A DNA stretch of 8,580 nt. It comes from Clostridia bacterium. GTDB lineage: Bacteria; Bacillota_A; Clostridia; Oscillospirales; CAG-272. Positions 1 through 5,797 of this stretch are shown one piece after another; the first letter of the stretch is position 1; each line of letters starts with the position of its first letter. The notes beneath the pieces are model-generated. The model saw only the letters and a list, made by a program, of their open reading frames with translations. It was not told the origin of the DNA and ran no database searches. The position numbers were made by a program, and so were the translations under genes. The stretch spans positions 1 through 8,580 of the forward strand of contig JAFQPF010000174.1 in assembly GCA_017411885.1 (NCBI GenBank), read 5' to 3'.

Positions 1-1074
1 CGCCGGCAGGCACCTTTTCCGTCTGAAATATATCCTGTGCGCAGGCAAAAGCTCCTTTAATTTAAGCGGCAGGACAAATATATCCTCGCTTCTGTGATAG
101 CCCGAAACGAGCATATCGGGCAAAAAAGCCCGGATGGTGTTTTCGCATCCGCATATCGCATCAAGCTCACTGCCCTCCACGTCAAATTTTATGAAATCCA
201 CGCCTCTGCCGTCAAGAATATTATCAAGCGTATCGGCTTGCACTTCAACTTTTTTGGTGTCCCCGCGTGATGCCGTATGTCCGATGTCAGACACGGTTGA
301 ATTACGGTTTCCTCCGCGTTCAAAAAAGAGTGTCGTTTTTTCACTCCACGCGCACACGTTGTGTGCTTCAACAGTCACACCAAGCTCTTTTGTATTATTT
401 TCGAGCTTTATAAAATTTTTGCGGTCAGGCTCAAACGCAATGATCCTTTTAACCCCCGGCGCAAGCTCGCTTACAAATGCCGCGCTGTCTCCGTTATACG
501 CACCGAGATCGGCAGTACACGACCATTTTTTAAGATCGAAAAGCTCTGTGTAAACTTCCGTATCACTTTGCGTATTTTCAAGCAGATATTCTATCTTTCC
601 CGTAAGCTTATAAGCTATAACGTCACAAAACACGCGTCTTGAAAGCTCGTCATCAAAAGCATTGTATGCTCTTTCGATTTCATTTATATGCTTATCAAAG
701 AATCCGCGGTCGAAAACCTCTTCGCCCGCAACAGGTACATCGGGCAGATAAAGCTCGTAGCTTTGGGAAATTTCGCTTATAAGCCCGATCACCTCTTCCC
801 TTTCACTTCCAAAGGAAACAAGTATGATCGGATCCTTGTATTTTTCTTTTATTTCGGAAAAGGAAAGCACACGCTTGTTATGAAAATACTGACCTCTTAC
901 AAAGCCGTCTGACGCGAAGAAATCGGCGATCTCTACTCCAAGCGCATCAAGCCTTGAAATGATCTTATCGGCGCCGTTTCCCATACCATACATAACGATA
1001 CTCCGGCCTGTGCTTTTAAGATACTGCCATATGTCGCAATCGGGAAGTGCGCTTACAAATTCTGAAAATATCAT
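1..1074 (-). CDS. FkbM-family SAM-dependent methyltransferase, 3' end cut by window edge
   Basis: The frame is open for 358 codons from ATG at 1074-1072 to the left edge with no stop, so the C-terminus lies outside the window. Residues about 24-110 look like a Rossmann-type half (SIVMYGMGNGADKI, later IILVSFGS), an N-terminal extension often seen on such clostridial proteins. Residues 185-336 are the methyltransferase: SAM-binding motif I DLGAYNGDSA (189-198), the acidic FEPD (214-217), the FkbM hallmark IKFDVEGSELDAI (295-307), then YHRSEDIFVLP (326-336). FkbM enzymes usually O-methylate sugars or secondary metabolites; the acceptor here cannot be read from sequence. The start overlaps the stop of the upstream amidohydrolase as ATGA. 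An AGGA (minus strand, 1088-1085) lies 10 bases upstream, so expression is probably coupled. The ending resembles the usual FkbM C-terminus, so few codons are probably missing. Family call is firm; substrate unknown. Confidence 0.92.
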   Translation of the reverse strand, partial: MIFSEFVSALPDCDIWQYLKSTGRSIVMYGMGNGADKIISRLDALGVEIADFFASDGFVRGQYFHNKRVLSFSEIKEKYKDPIILVSFGSEREEVIGLISEISQSYELYLPDVPVAGEEVFDRGFFDKHINEIERAYNAFDDELSRRVFCDVIAYKLTGKIEYLLENTQSDTEVYTELFDLKKWSCTADLGAYNGDSAAFVSELAPGVKRIIAFEPDRKNFIKLENNTKELGVTVEAHNVCAWSEKTTLFFERGGNRNSTVSDIGHTASRGDTKKVEVQADTLDNILDGRGVDFIKFDVEGSELDAICGCENTIRAFLPDMLVSGYHRSEDIFVLPLKLKELLPAHRIYFRRKRCLPA

Positions 1075-1895
1075 TTTTTTGCTATCCTGTCAAAAAATTC
1101 TATCGCGTTGTTATACAGAATATCCTCTCTGACGCTTTCGTCAAGATCAAGCCTTAAGAAGCGTTCAAAATCACGTCTTGCATCGGTGCAAGGGTAATCT
1201 GTTCCGAACATTATCTGCTTGTGACCGAGCTTTTCAATAAGTCTTTCAAACACCTCCGGCTCTTTATACACGAGCGCACTTGAGGTGTCGTAATACACGT
1301 TTTTATTGCCTGCGAAGGCGGTTGAATATTCCCACGCGCTGTAGCCTCCGAAATGCGCCGCGACAATAATAAGCTCCGGGCAGGCGTTTATTATTTTGTC
1401 AAGTCTTTGTATCTCGGAATATCTGTATTCTTCCCTGTTGTCACCTATGTGAAGATACACCGGCATACCGCGCGCCTCACACGACTTGTATAACGGCATA
1501 AGCCTTTCGTCATCTATATCGACGCGCTGAATATCCGGATGCATCTTTATACCCGAAATTCCGAGTGCCTGTACACGTTCAAGCTCAGCGTCAAAATCGG
1601 TCATATCCTGGTGAATTGCCGCAAAGCCGTGAGCGTCAAAGCCATGCTCTCTGCCTTTTTTCATACATTCCGCCACAAAATCGTTTACCTTTTCCACCTG
1701 ATGAGCGTTAGTCGCAGTTCCAAGAAGCAAAAAGCCCTTTACTCCGGCTTCATTTGAAGTGCGCTCAAGCTCACCGTAGGTGCCGTTGCAATCGCAGACA
1801 AAATCGTAGAATTTATTAAGCGCGGCTACCGCCCTTTCGGCGATAGCATCTGGATACACGTGCGTGTGAAAATCAAACAATGGGTATTTTTTCAT
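1071..1895 (-). CDS. Amidohydrolase-family (amidohydrolase_2 type) metal-dependent hydrolase
   Basis: This 274-residue protein has the amidohydrolase TIM-barrel signature. It shows FDFHTH near the N-terminus (H10, H12), GIKMHP (115-120, K117), VYLHIGD (H149), VAAHFGG (H181) and FGTDYP (D233), which together match the metal-ligand and catalytic positions of the amidohydrolase_2 family. Such enzymes hydrolyse or decarboxylate small ring or carboxylate compounds. The substrate cannot be told here, and many clostridial copies are annotated only as predicted hydrolases. There is no signal peptide, so it should be cytoplasmic. The ATG start has GGAGA (minus strand, 1905-1901) five bases upstream. 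It lies downstream of the lysC terminator. A TATAAA box (minus strand, 1941-1936) might be its own -10, but no good -35 accompanies it, so it may depend on readthrough. Its TGA overlaps the methyltransferase ATG. All five expected metal-site residues are present, so an active enzyme is likely. Confidence 0.9.
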   Translation of the reverse strand: MKKYPLFDFHTHVYPDAIAERAVAALNKFYDFVCDCNGTYGELERTSNEAGVKGFLLLGTATNAHQVEKVNDFVAECMKKGREHGFDAHGFAAIHQDMTDFDAELERVQALGISGIKMHPDIQRVDIDDERLMPLYKSCEARGMPVYLHIGDNREEYRYSEIQRLDKIINACPELIIVAAHFGGYSAWEYSTAFAGNKNVYYDTSSALVYKEPEVFERLIEKLGHKQIMFGTDYPCTDARRDFERFLRLDLDESVREDILYNNAIEFFDRIAKK

Positions 1896-1909
1896 TTTTC
1901 TCTCCGGGT

Positions 1910-1930
1910 TGCCGCAATATTCGCGCGGCA
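1910..1930 (-). repeat. Small inverted repeat in the amidohydrolase leader
   Basis: TGCCGC at 1910-1915 is the exact reverse complement of GCGGCA at 1925-1930, with a nine-base AT-richer loop. If transcribed it would form a 6-bp GC-rich hairpin just before the ribosome binding site of the amidohydrolase. It has no T-tract on either side, so it is not a terminator. Whether it has any role is unknown. Confidence 0.35.
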
Positions 1931-1945
1931 GTTGCTTTATACAAT

Positions 1946-1982
1946 AAAAAACGCGGAGAATCCCGATTTGTTGGGATTCTCC
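1946..1982 (-). terminator. Intrinsic terminator of lysC
   Basis: On the minus strand a perfect 10-bp stem GGAGAATCCC / GGGATTCTCC (1982-1973 with 1964-1955) closes an 8-base loop. Three bases later comes a run of six T (1951-1946). It begins seven bases after the lysC TAA, as expected for a Rho-independent terminator. It separates lysC from the amidohydrolase, although partial readthrough is possible. Confidence 0.9.
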
Positions 1983-1988
1983 TGTGAC

Positions 1989-3311
1989 TTACTTTTTAGG
2001 GCAGAATTCGTTATATATCGCTTTGAGAGCAACTTCAAAATCGTCCTCGGCGATACCGATAATGATACTAAGCTCACTTGAACCCTGGTCGATCATCTTT
2101 ATGTTAACGTCCACGTCCGAAATAGACTTGAATATTCTGGATGCAGTACCCTTTGCCTCAACCATTCCGCGTCCGACTATCGCGATAAGCGCAATGCCGT
2201 CCTCAACAGTCATACTGTCGGGTGTTACCGCCTTGAATATGCCGTTTAACACCTTATCCTTGTTCTTATGAAGGTCGCTTGTCGATACTACGACCGAAAG
2301 CGTGTCGATTCCGGAGGGGAGATGCTCAAAGCAGACCTCATTTTGCTCAAAGACCTCAAGAACACGTCTGCCAAAGCCTATTTCGGCGTTCATCATATCC
2401 TTTTCGATGGTGAGCGTTGAAAAGCCCTTTTTGCCCGCAATACCGGTAATTACACCGTGACCGTCATCCTTGCTTGAGGCGGCAATGATCATAGTACCCT
2501 TTGCCTCGGGGTTATTGGTGTTGCGGATATTTATCGGAATACCTGCAAATCTTACCGGGAAGATCGCGTCCTCGTGAAGAACTGTCGCGCCCATATAAGA
2601 AAGCTCGCGAAGCTCTCTGTAGGTGATAGTTCTGATGATATCGGGATCATCAATAATTCTCGGGTCTGCCATCAGAAATCCGTCTACGTCTGTCCAGTTT
2701 TCATAAACGTCCGCACCTGCGGCACGCGCAACGATAGAGCCGGTTATATCCGAGCCTCCGCGGGAGAAGGTCTTGATCGTATCGTTGGGCATAGAGCCGT
2801 AAAAGCCGGGGATTACCGCGTAATCGTGGCGCTTCAGCTCATCTGCAAGCAAGAGATTAGTGCGCTCGGAATCAAGCGTACCGTTGTCCTTAAAATATAT
2901 AAATTCGGCAGGATCGATGAAATCAAATTCAAGATATTTCGCAAGTATCTTACCGTTAAGATATTCGCCGCGGCTTGCAGCGTAGTCCTTACCTGCCTTA
3001 TGGGTGAATGCGTTCTTTATCACCTCGAAATCCTTTTCGAGTGAAAGCTCTATTCCAAGCTCGCTTATTATCTCATTATATCTTTTTTCAATAAAGCCGA
3101 AATATTCGTCTATAATGTCGCCGCTTGCCGCCATATCGTAGCAGATATAGAGCATGTCCGTAACCTTGGTGTCATCCTTGGAGCGCTTACCCGGCGCCGA
3201 CGGAACAACGAATCTTCTTGATTTATCCGACTTTACTATGTCGTATACCTTTTTGAACTGTGCGGCATCAGCAAGTGAGCTTCCGCCGAATTTTACAACC
3301 TTTAACTGCAC
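1989..3311 (-). CDS. lysC: Aspartate kinase (aspartokinase), monofunctional, ACT-regulated
   Basis: It phosphorylates aspartate with ATP, the committed step toward lysine, diaminopimelate, threonine and methionine. The 440 residues match a monofunctional aspartokinase. The N-terminus reads MQLKVVKFGGSS, holding the KFGGSS signature (7-12). FSRGGSD (182-188) and the TDVDG/ADPRII stretch (207-220) are the nucleotide and substrate loops. Two ACT domains follow at about 297-360 and 372-438, including IDQGSSELSI, which in this family bind lysine or threonine for feedback control. The start is GTG, chosen because AGGAGA lies eight bases upstream and it places KFGGSS normally. An ATG seven bases upstream is out of frame. 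The gene has a consensus promoter and a strong terminator, so it is probably monocistronic. The predicted leader of about 27 bases is too short for a lysine riboswitch. Which effector inhibits it cannot be read here. Confidence 0.97.
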   Translation of the reverse strand: MQLKVVKFGGSSLADAAQFKKVYDIVKSDKSRRFVVPSAPGKRSKDDTKVTDMLYICYDMAASGDIIDEYFGFIEKRYNEIISELGIELSLEKDFEVIKNAFTHKAGKDYAASRGEYLNGKILAKYLEFDFIDPAEFIYFKDNGTLDSERTNLLLADELKRHDYAVIPGFYGSMPNDTIKTFSRGGSDITGSIVARAAGADVYENWTDVDGFLMADPRIIDDPDIIRTITYRELRELSYMGATVLHEDAIFPVRFAGIPINIRNTNNPEAKGTMIIAASSKDDGHGVITGIAGKKGFSTLTIEKDMMNAEIGFGRRVLEVFEQNEVCFEHLPSGIDTLSVVVSTSDLHKNKDKVLNGIFKAVTPDSMTVEDGIALIAIVGRGMVEAKGTASRIFKSISDVDVNIKMIDQGSSELSIIIGIAEDDFEVALKAIYNEFCPKK

Positions 3312-3324
3312 TGGTCATTCTCCT
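3311..3324 (-). promoter_or_regulatory. lysC ribosome binding site, GTG start and out-of-frame upstream ATG
   Basis: AGGAGA (minus strand, 3324-3319) is spaced eight bases, counted from GGAG, from GTG at 3311-3309. An ATG at 3318-3316 sits only one base after GGAG and reads another frame, ending at TGA (3270-3268) after 16 codons. The spacing favours the GTG, and the family N-terminus confirms it. Confidence 0.8.
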
Positions 3325-3344
3325 TTTAACACAACGGTACTATT

Positions 3345-3373
3345 ATTATATGTAATTTGATTTTATTTGTCAA
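3345..3373 (-). promoter_or_regulatory. Consensus sigma-A promoter of lysC
   Basis: On the minus strand a perfect TTGACA (3373-3368), exactly 17 spacer bases and a perfect TATAAT (3350-3345) are seen. Transcription should start near 3338, giving a leader of about 27 bases before the lysC GTG. A/T-rich sequence lies upstream and could act as an UP element. No operator is obvious. Confidence 0.93.
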
Positions 3374-3478
3374 GAATTTCTAAAGCTCGCGAAAAATATT
3401 TGTCGAAATAAAACAACATTTAAGTATTTTCGCGCCCGCTTTTGGCGGATTTTTTCTCATATTTATCCGAAAGCAAGA

Positions 3479-3505
3479 AAAAAATCGCCCGGCGGGCGAT
3501 TTTTT
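3479..3505 (-). terminator. Intrinsic terminator after the VanY-like gene
   Basis: A perfect 12-bp inverted repeat, 3479-3490 against 3494-3505, with a three-base loop. Its core is ATCGCCC / GGGCGAT with A6 on one side and T6 on the other, so it has a T-tract in both directions. It starts five bases after the stop of the minus-strand gene and would end that transcript. It could also stop plus-strand transcription entering from the left. Confidence 0.93.
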
Positions 3506-3510
3506 CTTTA

Positions 3511-5106
3511 TCAAAGTCCAAGATATTCGGCATATTCGTCAAGAGTAAGTCCGAGAGCGTTCATTCGTACAGCGTGGTATCTTCCGACGTATCTGAACTG
3601 CTCGGGCTTATACACGTGACCTGTAACGTCGGTCTTGTTCGGCGGATATCTTAAGATAAATCCGAATTTATAAGAGTTATCGCAAAGCCATGCGAAGGCT
3701 GTGCTTGATGAAAAATAAGCTCCTACCTGAAGACCAAGGTCGACCGAAAGGCCTGTCTGATGCTCGTCCGTGCCGGGAGGAGGCAAGGTCGCCGCCGCAT
3801 ATCTGTTAGCCTGATCATTTCCAAGCAGATTTACGTACTTGTCGACCACGGCGTTATAGGCGGTCAAGGCCTCTTCATAGCTGACGTAAGCCTTGTTTAC
3901 GGTAATGCCGGAAATTCCGCAGGCAGCGGCTTCCTTCATCATCGCTTCAAAGGACTTTGCGGCATATTCCTTGAGATACATACCGTCACCATAGGAAAGA
4001 AGCGAAAGCCCTGTCGGGATATAGTCCTCGGAAAGCTTGCTCGTTACGCTTACAAGAGTCAAAAATTCGGTCGTACTTCCGGGATTCATATAATCCTCGT
4101 ATGCCTTGAGGTTTGACAAAAACTCAAATGTCGGCATAACGACCGCCGAATCGGTTTCGGATATAGAAGCGGTTACAACAGGTGCCTTGAGCGAGAATGC
4201 TATAGACTCGTATTCGGGATCGCTTCCGTCCGCGATCTTGCCCTGCGCGTCAAGAGTATTCGTGAGTATGCGCGAAAGGCTTACCGTGCGTTTTTGTGTG
4301 TCTGTCAGAAGCTCAAAGCCTTTTATATATTCGCTCACGAATTTCTGATCCACAAAAAGGTCTCCGTTTTCATAAAACGCGTGTCCGCCGCTTCTGAGCG
4401 CGACGTCGTTTACAAGCACCTTATCAGACCCGGGCTTGAACGAAACCGTTTCGTTTTCGCTTTCCTTGACAACGTACTTCATATTGTCTATGCTTCCGAC
4501 CATCGCAAAGCCGTAAAACTCGGCTATCTGCGAAAAGTTAACGTATCTTATGCCGTCATCGCCCACGACGCTTCCGTTTTCGATGACAAGCTCGTTTTCA
4601 TAGTCCGAAAGCACAAGAGAATAGCTTCTGGCATCGGGATCCTTATGCGCAAACAGATTTATAAAGAACACAGACGAAACAAGAAGCACTGCGACAAGAA
4701 GAAATATCACAAACATCAAGGCGATCGAGCCTATATATTCCCAAAACGCCCTGCGTTTCTTTTTAATTCTGTTCTGCTCTTCTCTTATAAGCCTTTCTCT
4801 GTCTGCCTGACTGAGTCTGATCTCACCCTTCTGAGGCGCAGCAGACTTGCCGCTGTTTATCGGCTTGCTCGTACGGTATACGGTGCCGTTCTGAGCAACC
4901 TGACCTGCCTTTTGAGTCTGAGGCTGCGCGGGCCTTGCACCTGTATTCGGACGCACGCTCTTAGGCTGTGTACCGTTTGCGCCCGTATTTGCGGGCGTGC
5001 GCGGCACGCTGCCGTTTACACGGCTTGTCCCGGCTCTCTGCGGCTTCTGTGCACCCGGTATATTATTGTTAACGCCACCGTGCGGACGTTTATTATTCTG
5101 TTCCAA
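3511..5106 (-). CDS. Membrane-anchored VanY/M15-like protein with degenerate peptidase site
   Basis: The 531 residues divide into four parts. A Pro/Asn/Gln/Thr-rich cytoplasmic tail covers about 1-90, followed by a charged stretch ending in KKKRR. One membrane helix spans about 124-151. A region at about 160-280 resembles the copper-amine-oxidase-N beta modules of clostridial surface proteins. A C-terminal VanY-type D-Ala-D-Ala carboxypeptidase domain covers about 370-531. Topology is N-in, with the domain outside on the wall. The domain keeps DEHQTGLSVD (447-456), so zinc ligands H449 and D456 are present. However, the usual EPWHFRYVG reads KPEQFRYVG (500-508), replacing the catalytic Glu and third zinc ligand His, and SxYRS reads KAYVS. 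A role in peptidoglycan binding or trimming is inferred, and activity is doubtful. The start is TTG, the only usable start after an in-frame TAA. A promoter and a terminator flank the gene, which suggests a single-gene unit. Confidence 0.88.
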   Translation of the reverse strand: MEQNNKRPHGGVNNNIPGAQKPQRAGTSRVNGSVPRTPANTGANGTQPKSVRPNTGARPAQPQTQKAGQVAQNGTVYRTSKPINSGKSAAPQKGEIRLSQADRERLIREEQNRIKKKRRAFWEYIGSIALMFVIFLLVAVLLVSSVFFINLFAHKDPDARSYSLVLSDYENELVIENGSVVGDDGIRYVNFSQIAEFYGFAMVGSIDNMKYVVKESENETVSFKPGSDKVLVNDVALRSGGHAFYENGDLFVDQKFVSEYIKGFELLTDTQKRTVSLSRILTNTLDAQGKIADGSDPEYESIAFSLKAPVVTASISETDSAVVMPTFEFLSNLKAYEDYMNPGSTTEFLTLVSVTSKLSEDYIPTGLSLLSYGDGMYLKEYAAKSFEAMMKEAAACGISGITVNKAYVSYEEALTAYNAVVDKYVNLLGNDQANRYAAATLPPPGTDEHQTGLSVDLGLQVGAYFSSSTAFAWLCDNSYKFGFILRYPPNKTDVTGHVYKPEQFRYVGRYHAVRMNALGLTLDEYAEYLGL

Positions 5107-5118
5107 TTTCTCACCGCC
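5104..5118 (-). promoter_or_regulatory. Ribosome binding site deciding a TTG start
   Basis: GGCGGTGAG (minus strand, 5118-5110) matches the anti-SD complement at most positions and lies three bases before TTG at 5106-5104. Reading upstream in frame, TAA is reached at 5127-5125 with no ATG, GTG or other TTG between. TTG is therefore the best start. Confidence 0.75.
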
Positions 5119-5144
5119 GTTTTTTTACTATTCTTACACCCAAC

Positions 5145-5173
5145 ATTTTAACATATACGGCGAAAAAAGTAAA
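5145..5173 (-). promoter_or_regulatory. Probable sigma-A promoter of the VanY-like gene
   Basis: On the minus strand, TTTACT (5173-5168), 17 spacer bases and TAAAAT (5150-5145) are seen. A TG one base before the -10 makes it an extended -10. The predicted start is near 5138, about 32 bases before the TTG codon. Confidence 0.7.
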
Positions 5174-5193
5174 TAGTATTTTAAATTATTTAC
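5163..5193 (-). terminator. Possible weak AT-rich terminator of the zinc-ribbon gene
   Basis: On the minus strand GTAAATA (5193-5187) pairs with TATTTAC (5175-5169) across an 11-base loop, followed directly by six T (5168-5163). The stem contains almost no GC and overlaps the stop codon of the zinc-ribbon gene and the -35 of the next promoter. Termination would be weak at best. Confidence 0.3.
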
Positions 5194-5582
5194 GTTTTGG
5201 TGATAGTGACCGTCTTGCATACGGGACAGGTGACTCTTATTTCTCCCTTACCTTTGGGAACTCTCAGCGTATTGTGGCAGGTCGTGCATTCAAAATATCT
5301 GTGAGTCTTACGGTCGCGCAGCTTATTTTTGATAAGTCCGAGCTTCTTTTTAAGGCTTGCGCTTATGCTTAAGAACTTCTGATTTTCACGCGTGCGCTTG
5401 TATATATCTCTCGATAAAAATCTGTACACTCCCCAGACAAGCAAAGCCATAGCGACAAGGTCTCCCTCTCCGCCAAATAGCGAGGTGAGAAGTGTCAAAA
5501 CCATAGAGCATATAAGAATTGCGTAACCGAGCTTGTCTATACCGTAACGGCCGTACATAAACCGTGTAAATCTTTCTTTCAT
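5190..5582 (-). CDS. Small two-helix membrane protein with C-terminal zinc ribbon, function unknown
   Basis: The 130-residue protein has two hydrophobic segments, about 18-37 and 41-56, joined by a short GGEG turn. A basic linker with many Lys and Arg (about 58-95) follows. The C-terminal ribbon has C99-x2-C102 and C119-x2-C122 (CTTC and CPVC), spaced as in a zinc-ribbon or rubredoxin-like knuckle. The two helices form a hairpin that leaves both ends, including the ribbon, most likely in the cytoplasm. I do not recognise a named family; similar short proteins are common, uncharacterised, in Clostridia. The ATG has AAGGAAG (minus strand, 5595-5589) six bases upstream. The gene is divergent from the Fe-S carrier gene and precedes the VanY-like gene on the same strand by 83 bases, where a separate promoter lies. 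The zinc ribbon might bind nucleic acid or a partner protein, which is inference only. Confidence 0.82.
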   Translation of the reverse strand: MKERFTRFMYGRYGIDKLGYAILICSMVLTLLTSLFGGEGDLVAMALLVWGVYRFLSRDIYKRTRENQKFLSISASLKKKLGLIKNKLRDRKTHRYFECTTCHNTLRVPKGKGEIRVTCPVCKTVTITKT

Positions 5583-5615
5583 AGTATTCTTCCTTTTAAG
5601 TGTTTTCTTATTCTC

Positions 5616-5654
5616 AGTATACAGGAGATTTTAGACAAAACTCATAAATATTTG
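5616..5654 (-). promoter_or_regulatory. Weak promoter candidates for the zinc-ribbon gene
   Basis: The 215-base divergent spacer 5583-5797 must hold this gene's promoter. On the minus strand TATACT (5621-5616) is a good -10 without a matching -35. TAAAAT, slightly further upstream, has TTTACA 19 bases away, which is longer than usual. Neither is convincing. The rest of the spacer, about 5660-5725, is AT-rich and I see no other structured element there. Confidence 0.3.
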
Positions 5655-5729
5655 TAAACAATTTGTGCAGACTGACGCCTTTTTGTTTTCGCGGTAAAGC
5701 AAAAATCAAAAAATAATGGTCTTTTGCTA

Positions 5730-5757
5730 TTGCAATTTATAAAAAAAGTGATATAAT
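5730..5757 (+). promoter_or_regulatory. Sigma-A extended -10 promoter of mrp
   Basis: TTGCAA (5730-5735), 16 spacer bases and a perfect TATAAT (5752-5757), preceded by TG at 5749-5750, form an extended -10. The start should fall near 5764, about 34 bases before the ATG, with AAGGAAG (5784-5790) as ribosome binding site. Confidence 0.85.
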
Positions 5758-5797
5758 ATAGTACGTAGCAACATAAAACTCGAAAGGAAGCGAAAAA

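Noticed and set aside
134..912. Three plus-strand open frames over the left end
   Set aside because: They lie antisense to the FkbM methyltransferase, whose motifs are unmistakable on the minus strand.
2574..3044. A 156-codon plus-strand frame within lysC
   Set aside because: Antisense shadow of aspartokinase; no domain seen.
3431..3456. Short CCGC/GCGG hairpin followed by T-run on the plus strand
   Set aside because: The stem is only 4 bp and no plus-strand gene lies upstream, so I do not call it a terminator.
3312..3510. Lysine riboswitch before lysC
   Set aside because: The promoter leaves a leader of about 27 bases, and upstream I see only AT-rich sequence and the neighbour's terminator.
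4294..5151. A 285-codon plus-strand open frame
   Set aside because: It is antisense to the VanY-like gene, has no recognisable domain or good ribosome binding site, and the opposite strand has clear family motifs.
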